Part shown: in pieces, positions 17,552-25,619 of the stretch | Position numbering within the stretch: the first letter of the stretch is position 1 | How the letters are laid out: each line of letters starts with the position of its first letter | Source of the DNA: AP-15 sp963789025 | GTDB taxonomy: Bacteria; Pseudomonadota; Alphaproteobacteria; ATCC43930; CGMCC-115725 | Length of the DNA: 64,000 nt | NCBI GenBank assembly: GCA_963789025.1 | Contig: CAWBIT010000008.1 | Location: 1,364,001 to 1,428,000, forward strand | Direction of reading: 5' to 3' | The notes under the pieces: model-generated | The model's input: only the letters and a program-made list of their open reading frames with translations | The model's database searches: none | What the model was told of the DNA's origin: nothing | Position numbers and translations under genes: made by a program

Positions 17552-20500
17552 ATGGGCGGCGTTTTCAAACTGCTTCGCTGGGTCGGTGGCGCGCTCTGTG
17601 TTCTGATCGTTGTGCTCGCCGCAGTTTTTGGGATGCTGCAGACACCAGTCGGCAAAGCTTGGGTTGAGAGAGAGATCGCGCAAGCGGTCAGTGATCCGGA
17701 TTTCGCCCTAGCGATCGATGGCCTCAAAGGATTTGTGCCGTTCCACATGACGGTCGAGCGGATCGACGTCGGCGATCGCGACGGCACCTATGTTACCTTG
17801 CGTGACGCCGGCCTCGATATCTTACCATCGGCGCTGCTGACCGGGACGGCGCATATTCGTTCGCTGACGATCGCGGAGGTGGATATGGCGCGATCGAGCA
17901 CGGCGCCGTCGACGACGCCTTTCATCGACTACCTCACGGTGCCGCGACTTCCGATACCCGTCAGTCTCGACCGGCTCTCGATCGGCAAGCTTGCGCTCGC
18001 GCCGCCGGTGTTGGGCGAGAGCGTTGCCGCGACCGTCGAGGGAAGCGCCGAGTTGGCGGACGGCAAGGCGCACATTGCGCTCGACCTACACCGCGTCGAC
18101 AACTCGGCCGGGAACATCTTGCTGGCGATGGAAATCACCGGGGATACCCCGGTGCTGAGTCTACGGCTCGAGGCAATCGAGCCGACCGGCGTGGTGCTCG
18201 ACCGGCTGCTCGCCCGCACCGACCGCCTGCCGCTTACGTTCTCGCTAAACGGCACCGGACCGCTTGCGGATTGGCACGGCCGATTGAATGCCTCGGCCGG
18301 CACGTCAGCCCATTTGGCAGCGGATCTGACGCTCGCCGCAACGGATGAAACCATTGTTGGGATATCCGGCACAGCGGGGATTGCCTCATTGCTGCCGTCG
18401 GAGATCGCGCCGCTGATCGGCGACCGCGTCGCGCTCTCAATGCACACGAAATTCGGCGACCGGATCGTCGTCGATCCGCTCTCTGTCGAGATCGCAGCGG
18501 GCGCCTTGACGGGCAATTTCGCGATCGGTGGCCCGGAAAAAGCTGTTGCGGCGGATTTGCGCGCCACTCTCCCGGACCTCTCGACGCTTTCGGGCTTGCT
18601 GGGCCAGCCGCTCGGCGGCTCGGTCGTCCTCACCGCGTCGGTGACCGGCACCGAGAGCCGGCCATCGCTTCAGCTGAATTTGTCGAGCGATGGAACCCGC
18701 CTTGGCTCCTCCGGAGCAGAGCACGTCGAGGCCGACATTCGGGCAAGCCCGATTGGTGCTCTCGACAATCCCGAAACCCGCATCGACCTGGGGGCGACGG
18801 GGCGCATCCTCGGGCTGGTTGCACCAGAGGGGGTTGTGGTGCCTCCCGAGCTCGGCCGCAACATCGCTTGGTCGCTTGACGCCACCGCTGCTCGCGATGG
18901 ACGCGCCGTCGATCTGACCCGGCTTTCCGCGGAGGGCGCCGGCATTACCCTTGCGGGCTCGGGGCGAATAACCGAAACGGGGGCGATCGAGGGGAGTGCC
19001 GGCCTGACGATCGCCGATCTTCGCCCGTTTTCCGGCTTCGCCGGGCATCCGTTGGCCGGCTCGCTCGAGCTCGAAGCAAACGCCGAGCGCAAAGGCGCCG
19101 CCGGTTTCACGGCGACGGTGTCCGGTTCGCTAAAGGAACTGAGGACCGGGGTTGCGGCCGCCGACGCATTGCTCGGCGGCACGGCGACGGTTGCCGGCGC
19201 AATCGAACGCGACGATGCCGATGTCCTGACCCTCGACCGGCTGGCCGTCACCGGCGCGGCCGCCAGCCTCTCCGGCGACGCGCGGTTTGTTCCGGCGTCG
19301 AACGAGCTGACCGCAACACTCGCTCTCGAGTTGCCGCGTTTGAAGCCGCTCGGTGCGGCATTCGGCACGGACTTGACGGGGGCGGTCTCGGCCCAGCTCA
19401 ACTTCGCGGGGCCGCTCGACCATATGCGGATCAGCGGCGACGTCGCTGGCGCCGAACTCACCGCTGCCGGCGCCAAACTCGATCGGCTGCTGCTCGCCGC
19501 ACAAATTCCAGACCTCTCCGAGCCTAAGGCGTCGGTCGACGGCACTTTCCGCGCCTATGGACTCGACGGAAAGCTGACCCTCGCCGCGGAGCCAAAGGGG
19601 AATTCCGAGCTGGTGCTGCCGCGGTTCCGGCTCGCCGCTGCGGACAGCACGATCGAGGCCAGTCTTCGGATCGCGCTCGACACCGGCCTGATGCGAGGCT
19701 CGGTTGCCGGCCGTTCGGCCGATCTCGCGACCTTGTCCAAGCTCGCCGGCACATCGCTCGGCGGCAGTCTGGAGTTCGGGATCGGATTGGACGCGCCTGG
19801 CGGACAGCTCGTCGATTTCTCGCTAAACGGAACCAAGCTCACCGCCGGCATCGGATCTTCGCGGATTGCGGCGAGCCGGCTCGCAGCGACGGCACGTTTC
19901 GCCGACATATGGCGTGCTCCCTCGGGGAACGCGCGTCTGTCGTTGAGCGACGCCAGTTTCGGCGCGAGCGAGATCGCCACGGCCACCTTGAGCCTGGATG
20001 CGCCGCGGCCGGGCCGTTTTGTTTTCCAAGGCGATGCCAAGGGCCAGCCCTTGACGGTTGCTTTGGCCGGCGACGGCGCGCTCGAACCGGGCCGGGCCGA
20101 CCTCCGCCTCAACCGGCTCGCCGGATCCCTGGGCGGCGAGCGCCTGTCGCTCGAGCAGCCGCTGACTCTCTCCAAACACGGCGGTGATCTCGCGTTTTCC
20201 GGTCTAGGACTGGACTTTGGCCCGGGTCGGATCACTGGCAGCGGCGCCGTGCGGGGGGACTCGGTGTCGCTCGCCTTGAATGCGGCCAACTTGCCGATCG
20301 GATCGGCGGGGCGCCTCGCCGGCTACCGCCACGTACGCGGCACCCTCAACGCGGCCGCGACCCTCGGCGGGACCCTTCGCGCGCCGCAAGGCCGTATGTC
20401 GCTAAATGCCCGCGAACTCACCGTCGCCTCGTCGAGACATTCGCGGCTGAAGGGTCTGGGGCTCGCGGTCGATGGCAGCTGGAACGGCCGCAGCCTCGAT

Positions 20501-21943
20501 GTCAAAGGGCAGGTCACCGGGCTCGAGGGGGATCAAATCGCACTAACGGGCTCGGTTCCGCTGCTGCTGACCGCCGCGCCGCTCGGGATTTCGGCGCCGT
20601 CCGACGGCCGGCTCGCGCTGCAGGTCCAGGGCGCCGGGCAGATCGAGCACCTGGCCGATCTTCTGCCGTTGGGCGAGGACCGGATCAGCGGTCACTTCGC
20701 GGCCGATGTCGCGGTCGGCGGCACGGTCGCATCGCCTGCCGCAAGAGGTAGCCTCAGGCTCTCCGACGGGCATTACGAGAATTTCGCGACCGGAGCGGTC
20801 CTCAGCAACATGCAAGCCGATCTCGTCGGCGATCGCGACCGCTTCACGTTGACCGCGTTCTCGGCGGCAGACAGTGCGGGCGGAAGCCTGAAGGCGCAGG
20901 GCAACGTCGTCTTGAGCGGTCCCAACGGCCCCGCCGCCCAACTCTCCGCGACCCTCGCCAACTTCCGGGTCGCCGCACGCGACGAGGCGGTCGCGACGGC
21001 GAGCGGGACCGTGACCATCGCCGGTCCGCTGACGGCGCCCAAGGTCACCGCACCGCTCACCGTCGATCGCGCCGACATCAACCTACCGGATAGCCTGCCT
21101 CCCAATGTGGTGGTGCTGAAGGTCGTCGAGAGAAACGGTAAAGGCGGCAAGACCCCCCTGCCCGCCCCCGCCGACAATCAACCGGCGCTTCCCGCGACCC
21201 TCGACATCACTCTCGACATGCCCGGCAACATCTTCGTGCGCGGGCATGGGCTGGAGAGCGAATGGCGCGGCCGCCTGACGATTACCGGGACGAGCGCCGC
21301 TCCGGTCATAGCCGGCTCTCTGGAACAGATCCGCGGCAGCGTCGATCTGCTCGGCAAGACCTTCACCCTGACCCGAGGCGCGATCACCTTCGACGGCAGC
21401 CCAAAACTCGACCCGGTGCTCGATATCGTTGCCGAGGCGAGCGCCGCCGATATCACGGCGCAAGTAAACATCAGCGGACCCGCCTCGGCGCCGAAGATCA
21501 CATTGTCCTCGACACCCTCGGTGCCGCAGGACGAGATCCTGGCGCGCGTCTTGTTCAACCGCGGGGTCGGCCAGATCTCGGCCGGCGAGGGGATTCAGCT
21601 CGCCGCGGCGGCCGGCGCCCTCGCCGGCGGCGGTCCCGGCGTCCTCGACCGGTTGCGCGGCGGCCTCGGCCTCGACTGGTTCAAACTGGGATCGGGGCCG
21701 AGCGGGCCGGCGAGCACCACCCTCAACCCGCGGGCGACGACCGGCTCCGCCACCGGCGGCACGGCGCTCAGCGCCGGGAAATACGTCGCGCCCGGGGTTT
21801 CCGTCGGCGTCAGCCAGGGGCTCTCGCCACCGACCAGCAAGGTCACAGTGGAGATCGAGTTGCGCCCGCATCTGACGGTGCAAGGCGAGGCCGGCCAATC
21901 CGGCAGCACCGGCATCGGCCTCAACTACAATTACGATTACTGA
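17552..21943 (+). CDS. tamB: TamB-like translocation and assembly module protein
   Basis: The product is 1463 aa. An N-terminal membrane anchor (residues 10-30) is followed by a very long repetitive beta-rich region (asymmetric AsmA/TamB-type repeats such as L-S-G-D-A-R-F and L-A-G-S-G-R-I). The C-terminal DUF490/TamB domain contains G-S-L-E-Q-I-R-G-S-V-D-L-L-G-K-T-F-T-L and the D-E-I-L-A-R-V-L-F-N-R segment. The protein is predicted to span the periplasm as a hydrophobic-groove bridge from the inner membrane to TamA. Length is typical. It lies 154 nt after tamA. Confidence 0.93.
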   Translation: MGGVFKLLRWVGGALCVLIVVLAAVFGMLQTPVGKAWVEREIAQAVSDPDFALAIDGLKGFVPFHMTVERIDVGDRDGTYVTLRDAGLDILPSALLTGTAHIRSLTIAEVDMARSSTAPSTTPFIDYLTVPRLPIPVSLDRLSIGKLALAPPVLGESVAATVEGSAELADGKAHIALDLHRVDNSAGNILLAMEITGDTPVLSLRLEAIEPTGVVLDRLLARTDRLPLTFSLNGTGPLADWHGRLNASAGTSAHLAADLTLAATDETIVGISGTAGIASLLPSEIAPLIGDRVALSMHTKFGDRIVVDPLSVEIAAGALTGNFAIGGPEKAVAADLRATLPDLSTLSGLLGQPLGGSVVLTASVTGTESRPSLQLNLSSDGTRLGSSGAEHVEADIRASPIGALDNPETRIDLGATGRILGLVAPEGVVVPPELGRNIAWSLDATAARDGRAVDLTRLSAEGAGITLAGSGRITETGAIEGSAGLTIADLRPFSGFAGHPLAGSLELEANAERKGAAGFTATVSGSLKELRTGVAAADALLGGTATVAGAIERDDADVLTLDRLAVTGAAASLSGDARFVPASNELTATLALELPRLKPLGAAFGTDLTGAVSAQLNFAGPLDHMRISGDVAGAELTAAGAKLDRLLLAAQIPDLSEPKASVDGTFRAYGLDGKLTLAAEPKGNSELVLPRFRLAAADSTIEASLRIALDTGLMRGSVAGRSADLATLSKLAGTSLGGSLEFGIGLDAPGGQLVDFSLNGTKLTAGIGSSRIAASRLAATARFADIWRAPSGNARLSLSDASFGASEIATATLSLDAPRPGRFVFQGDAKGQPLTVALAGDGALEPGRADLRLNRLAGSLGGERLSLEQPLTLSKHGGDLAFSGLGLDFGPGRITGSGAVRGDSVSLALNAANLPIGSAGRLAGYRHVRGTLNAAATLGGTLRAPQGRMSLNARELTVASSRHSRLKGLGLAVDGSWNGRSLDVKGQVTGLEGDQIALTGSVPLLLTAAPLGISAPSDGRLALQVQGAGQIEHLADLLPLGEDRISGHFAADVAVGGTVASPAARGSLRLSDGHYENFATGAVLSNMQADLVGDRDRFTLTAFSAADSAGGSLKAQGNVVLSGPNGPAAQLSATLANFRVAARDEAVATASGTVTIAGPLTAPKVTAPLTVDRADINLPDSLPPNVVVLKVVERNGKGGKTPLPAPADNQPALPATLDITLDMPGNIFVRGHGLESEWRGRLTITGTSAAPVIAGSLEQIRGSVDLLGKTFTLTRGAITFDGSPKLDPVLDIVAEASAADITAQVNISGPASAPKITLSSTPSVPQDEILARVLFNRGVGQISAGEGIQLAAAAGALAGGGPGVLDRLRGGLGLDWFKLGSGPSGPASTTLNPRATTGSATGGTALSAGKYVAPGVSVGVSQGLSPPTSKVTVEIELRPHLTVQGEAGQSGSTGIGLNYNYDY

Positions 21944-21968
21944 GCAGTCTGGGTGTTATGGCGGCAAG

Positions 21969-22130
21969 ACCCTCACCCGCCTCGCTGTGCTCGGCACCCC
22001 GGGCGCATCGGAGATGCGCCACCCGGCAGGCGCACGCACGCGTGCGCCGAGAGGGCGCGGTGCGGGAGAGGGGCTACAACGCATTCCGCTCCAAGCTCCT
22101 CTCCTGCACTGCGGGAGAGGGGGGACCAAG
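21969..22130. repeat. family 1 repeat, left part, interrupted by an IS
   Basis: It begins ACCCTCACCC like other copies and carries an extra GC-rich internal block (about 22004-22062). It breaks off after GACCAAGC. The missing end (GGCTTGGTGGGTGAGGGTA) resumes at 23417-23435 on the far side of the IS5-like element. Confidence 0.8.
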
Positions 22131-23416
22131 CTTCCCATTCCCTCCCCCGCGATGCGAGGATTTTGCAGAAGTAGCGAAATTTGCGATCCTGGCGTGGGGA
22201 TTGGGGGGATGGTGATGGCTCATCGCGATTGGGGGCAGTTGGGTTTTGCCGACCACATGGTGATGCGGCACAGCCGGCCGAACGAGTTGCTGACGCGGCT
22301 GGCCGAGCTGGTCGACTGGGCGGCGCTGGGAGCGATCGTCGGCGGGCTGCACGATTCGCCGCACGGCGCACCGTCCTATCCGCCGCTGGCGATGGTCAAG
22401 GCGTTGCTGTTGCAGCAGTGGTACGGCTTGTCCGATCCCGCGCTCGAGGAGGTCTTGTGGGATCGGCTGTCGTTCCGGGTGTTCTGTGGGCTGCCCTTGG
22501 GCGAGACCGCGCCGGACTATTCGACGATCAACCGGTTTCGCAACGCGCTGCGCGAGAACGGACTGGACCAGCAGATCTTTGACGAGGTCGGTCGGCAGCT
22601 CGACCGCCGCGGGCTGATGCTGCGCAAAGGCACGCTGGTCGATGCCAGCCTGGTGCCGGCCGCGGTCAACCCGCCGAAAAAGCCGAAGGAGCCGTTGCCG
22701 CCGGGTCCGGATGGCGAGGTGCCCAGCCAGCTGGTCAAAAGCGACCGTGATCCCGAAGCGGAGTGGGCCAAGAAGGGCGGCAAGCGGTATTTCGGCTACA
22801 AGGTTCATGTCGGGGTCGACCAGGGCTCGGCGCTCATCCGCCGGGTCAAGCTGACCGGCGCTTCGGTCAACGACACGGTGCCGGCCGACGAGCTGATCTG
22901 CGGCGATGAAGCCGCGGTCTATGCCGATGCCGCCTACCACACACATCGCCGCGAGCAGCAATTGACCGAGCGCGGCATCGAAGCCCATTTGATGCGGCGC
23001 GGCAACAAGCACCACGCGCTGAGCCAGGCCGACAAGGAACGCAACGAGGCGATCGGCAAGCAGCGCGCTCCGGTCGAGCAGGTGTTCGGCCGGATGAAGA
23101 CGACCTACCGGTGGGCCCGCGCGCGCTGCCTGGGGCTGGCGCGCAACACCACCCATCTGCTGCTGCTGTGCACCGCGATGAACCTGAAACGCATGGTGGT
23201 GCTGTGCCCGCCGTGATCGCCCACCGCAGGCAAACTCTGCCTCGACCTCGGCCAGGCCGCCCGGTGCGGCGGCCCGGCCGCGCCCGCGGCTGATATTGGC
23301 CTCGGTCTTGTACAATCTCACCGTGCAACGAACGTGAAAAATCAGCCTCAAAGAGCAACCCGCACGGAACCCCGCAATTTGCAAAGCCCTCGCAAGCGGG
23401 GGAGGGTTAGGGTGGG
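22131..23416 (+). mobile_element. IS5-family insertion sequence
   Basis: About 1.28 kb, inserted in a family 1 repeat. Imperfect terminal inverted repeats are visible: CCCTCCCCCGC then GATGCGAGG and TTTTGCA from 22139 on the left, and the complement of CCCTCCCCCGCTTGCGAGGG then CTTTGCA ending at 23406 on the right. The exact outer ends (8 bp left, 10 bp right of these) and any target duplication are uncertain because the target itself is palindromic. It carries one intact transposase gene. Confidence 0.75.
22209..23216 (+). CDS. IS5-family transposase
   Basis: The product is 335 aa from the ATG at 22209. The N-terminal DUF772-type region contains P-P-L-A-M-V-K-A-L-L-L-Q-Q-W-Y-G-L-S-D and R-L-S-F-R-V-F-C-G-L. 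The DDE catalytic region shows L-V-D-A-S-L-V (first Asp), Y-A-D-A-A-Y (second Asp) and Q-V-F-G-R-M-K (the E...R-x-x-K region, with Glu in A-P-V-E-Q-V-F). All three acidic residues are present, so it may be active. The longer frame upstream to 21987 reads through the flanking repeat. Confidence 0.9.
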   Translation: MVMAHRDWGQLGFADHMVMRHSRPNELLTRLAELVDWAALGAIVGGLHDSPHGAPSYPPLAMVKALLLQQWYGLSDPALEEVLWDRLSFRVFCGLPLGETAPDYSTINRFRNALRENGLDQQIFDEVGRQLDRRGLMLRKGTLVDASLVPAAVNPPKKPKEPLPPGPDGEVPSQLVKSDRDPEAEWAKKGGKRYFGYKVHVGVDQGSALIRRVKLTGASVNDTVPADELICGDEAAVYADAAYHTHRREQQLTERGIEAHLMRRGNKHHALSQADKERNEAIGKQRAPVEQVFGRMKTTYRWARARCLGLARNTTHLLLLCTAMNLKRMVVLCPP

Positions 23417-23536
23417 GGCTTGGTGGGTGAGGGTAGTGCCGCCTCCCAGCAAGTCGCGATCATTTTCTCGGGGTAGCTTTCGTCAGGTGCTTCGTCTTTT
23501 ATCGTTGATTGGATCAGCAGCGCGGGGAGCAGGACG

Positions 23537-24406
23537 ATGGACGGGCTTGATAACGAATTCCAAGAACTCATGCCCCGCATGCAATGGAGCCGGCGCGGGT
23601 TTGTCATGACGTCGCTGATTACCGGTTTTGCGCTGTCGATGCAGCCGGTCTCGGCCGAGACGATCACGACGGACACGAACGGCCTGGACGCGGGCGAGGT
23701 GAAGGTCGCGGTTGCCGACGGATCGATCCCGGCCTATCGCGCGATGCCGGCGCAGGGCGGGCCCTTCCCGACCGTGCTCGTCGTGCAGGAGGTCTTTGGC
23801 GTGCACGAGCACATCAAGGACATCTGCCGCCGGTTGGCCAAGGCCGGCTATTACGCGATCGCTCCGGAGCTCTACGCGCGCCAGGGCGACCCGTCGAAAT
23901 ACACCGACATCCCGACCCTGATTTCCGAGATCGTCGTCAAGGTCCCGACCGATCAGGTGATGTCCGACCTCGACGCGGCAGCCGCCTACGCCAAGGGTTC
24001 GGGCAAGGCCGATACCACGAAGCTCGCGGTGACTGGCTTCTGCTGGGGCGGCTGGGCGACGTGGATGTATTCGGCGCACAACCCGGATCTGAAGGCCGCG
24101 GTCGCGTGGTACGGAACCGACCGCAAGCCGAGCGAGCTGACCCCAAAGAACCCGCTCGACATCGCCGCCGACGTGAAATGCCCGGTCCTCGCCCTCTATG
24201 GCGGCGCCGACCAGAGCATCCCGCGAGAGACGATCGAAAAGCGCCAGGCGGCGTGCAAGGCGGCCGGCAAGACCTGTGAATTCGCCATCTACCCCGACGC
24301 CCCGCACGGCTTCAACGCCGACTACCGCCCGAGCTATCGCGCCGACGCCGCCAAGGATGGCTGGACGAGAATGCTGGCCTGGTTCAAGGATCACGGGGTC
24401 GCATAG
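23537..24406 (+). CDS. dienelactone hydrolase family protein, Tat-exported
   Basis: The product is 289 aa. Residues 17-40 form a twin-arginine signal (S-R-R-G-F-V-M, then a hydrophobic core and V-S-A), so it is predicted to be exported folded. The mature protein is a dienelactone-hydrolase-type alpha/beta hydrolase: E-V-F-G-V-H-E-H near residue 90, the Cys nucleophile in G-F-C-W-G-G near residue 170, and the His in P-H-G-F. The best-known members hydrolyse dienelactone in chloroaromatic breakdown; exported members have broader esterase roles. It stands alone between the IS and a TA module. Confidence 0.9.
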   Translation: MDGLDNEFQELMPRMQWSRRGFVMTSLITGFALSMQPVSAETITTDTNGLDAGEVKVAVADGSIPAYRAMPAQGGPFPTVLVVQEVFGVHEHIKDICRRLAKAGYYAIAPELYARQGDPSKYTDIPTLISEIVVKVPTDQVMSDLDAAAAYAKGSGKADTTKLAVTGFCWGGWATWMYSAHNPDLKAAVAWYGTDRKPSELTPKNPLDIAADVKCPVLALYGGADQSIPRETIEKRQAACKAAGKTCEFAIYPDAPHGFNADYRPSYRADAAKDGWTRMLAWFKDHGVA

Positions 24407-24422
24407 GCGGGGAATTCACCAA

Positions 24423-24453
24423 GGCCGGTCACCGGGGTTGGCTGTGGCCGGCC
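24423..24453. terminator. bidirectional terminator candidate
   Basis: The inverted repeat GGCCGGTCAC / GTGGCCGGCC (one mismatch) has an 11-nt loop, is followed by CCCCTTT on the plus strand and preceded by AAGG. It lies between the convergent dienelactone hydrolase and PIN toxin genes, where a shared terminator is expected. Confidence 0.5.
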
Positions 24454-24461
24454 CCCTTTCG

Positions 24462-24875
24462 TCAAATTTCAAACGTAATCCGGTCGAGCAGTTCGCCGGC
24501 ACTCACGACGCGCGTCGGGCCATAGGATGCGTGCGGAAAATCGCGCTTATTGCCGGTGACGAGGTAGTCTGCTTGGGCGGCCTGCGCGCAATGCAGGAAC
24601 TTGGTGTCGGTCGGATCGGAAGAGGCGGCTGCTGAAATGTCCGGCAGGAAGAACTCCCCTTGGCTCTGGAACATGGCGAGCACCGCTTCGATCTCGTCCG
24701 GCGGAAACGCAAATTTTGGCCGTGCGAGCACGCCCGCGTATTCCTGGAGGATGTCCTTCGAGAAGCAGGGCCGAACCAGCCCTTGATGCACTGCCAGCAG
24801 GATCGACGCCTCGTTGCCCGCGGGAGAGAGGAGGCCGGAAACCAGCACGTTGGTGTCGATGACCGCCCGGATCAC
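24462..24875 (-). CDS. PIN-domain toxin of a type II toxin-antitoxin pair
   Basis: The product is 137 aa. The PIN-domain acidic residues are visible: D in V-I-D-T-N-V-L-V-S-G at the N-terminus, E in I-L-Q-E-Y, D in T-D-T-K-F-L, and the N/D pair in T-G-N-K-R-D-F. Such toxins are Mg2+-dependent ribonucleases. Its start overlaps the end of the antitoxin gene by 4 nt (ATGA), the classic antitoxin-first TA order. Family members of this type are often annotated as putative toxin-antitoxin system toxin component. Confidence 0.88.
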   Translation of the reverse strand: MIRAVIDTNVLVSGLLSPAGNEASILLAVHQGLVRPCFSKDILQEYAGVLARPKFAFPPDEIEAVLAMFQSQGEFFLPDISAAASSDPTDTKFLHCAQAAQADYLVTGNKRDFPHASYGPTRVVSAGELLDRITFEI

Positions 24876-25180
24876 CTCGCCCGGCCGGGAGTGACAGGAT
24901 CCGTCTTTTGCCGGTGCGCGGTAATTTCGGCGTCGATATCGGCGCGCGCCAGGGTGTCGAGCCCGCGCCGTTTGGCGCCGCTCCAGGCTTTCTGCAGCCA
25001 GTCGGGCGGCGGTGCGGCGGTTCGGATGAAATCCTGCACGCTCATGATGACGACGGCAGGCTCACCGCGCCGATCGACGATGAAGCGTTCGTTGTTTTTG
25101 GTGGCGAGGTCCATGATTTGCCCGAACTGGGTGCGGGCGATGTGGGCGTCGAATGCGGCGGTCCATGCAAGTCTCCCCAT
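24872..25180 (-). CDS. Phd/YefM-like antitoxin
   Basis: The product is 102 aa. The Phd/YefM-type DNA-binding fold is suggested by F-G-Q-I-M-D-L-A-T-K-N-N-E-R-F-I-V-D-R-R-G-E-P-type spacing (residues 18-42) and V-V-I-M-S-V-Q-D-F. The C-terminal half, rich in Trp, Arg and Lys, would wrap the toxin. It is transcribed first and directly overlaps the PIN toxin gene. An AT-rich palindrome sits at its start codon, consistent with autorepression. Confidence 0.83.
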   Translation of the reverse strand: MGRLAWTAAFDAHIARTQFGQIMDLATKNNERFIVDRRGEPAVVIMSVQDFIRTAAPPPDWLQKAWSGAKRRGLDTLARADIDAEITAHRQKTDPVTPGRAR

Positions 25181-25206
25181 GCATTAATCAATTGATGCAT
25201 ACATCA
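25179..25206. promoter_or_regulatory. palindromic operator candidate of the TA operon
   Basis: Two overlapping imperfect palindromes lie at and upstream of the antitoxin start: ATGCAT...ATGCAT (25179-25200, centred on TCAATTGA) and TGATGCATACATCA (25193-25206). The stretch is AT-rich in a GC-rich background. This is where Phd/YefM antitoxins normally bind, but binding itself is inferred. Confidence 0.55.
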
Positions 25207-25419
25207 TAGGCAAGATGGCCGCGCGGTCAAGTGGTGACAGCGCCGCTCACAGCCGTGGCGCGCGATGACCAAAGCTGTGGGGATGTGTACACCGCCATCT
25301 TTGCATCAAGATCGCAGCCTATGATGTGCGCCAGGGTGGGCAGTTTGGCGCACGGATGGGTGCCCTTGGCTGGCGCGAATTGTCCCGCTCGCGCCCCTCG
25401 TGCGACCGCGGATCCGGGC

Positions 25420-25605
25420 ATCTTTTAGGTTTCCCTGCTATCTCCCTGATACCCCGATTCGGTTCCCTGCCAGCCGCCGAGATATTCCCTGCCGGGCCGC
25501 CGGGCCTTGGACTCGTAAGTGCTTGATCGGACATAGGTTATCGGCAAAGGGGCCGGTCGATTTTCGTATTTTTTCCCGCAGTTTCCCTGTTTGGCAGGGA
25601 CGCCA
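25420..25605. repeat. TTCCCTG repeat cluster (family 2)
   Basis: Several short direct and inverted TTCCCTG/CAGGGA units lie within about 190 bp (e.g. GTTTCCCTGC, GGTTCCCTGCC, ATATTCCCTGCC, AGTTTCCCTG and the inverse GGCAGGGA). A similar cluster is at 53556-53705. It fills most of the gene-free stretch 25207-25619 downstream of the deacylase gene. No coding signal is seen there. Confidence 0.7.
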
Positions 25606-25619
25606 GGATTGCTGTGCCG

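Noticed and set aside
17822..21898. Several long minus-strand ORFs opposite tamB
   Set aside because: They have high Arg/Pro/Ala content typical of antisense frames in GC-rich genes, and TamB is unmistakable on the plus strand.
25420..25605. CRISPR array
   Set aside because: The TTCCCTG units are 7-12 bp, irregularly spaced and in both orientations, with no uniform spacers.
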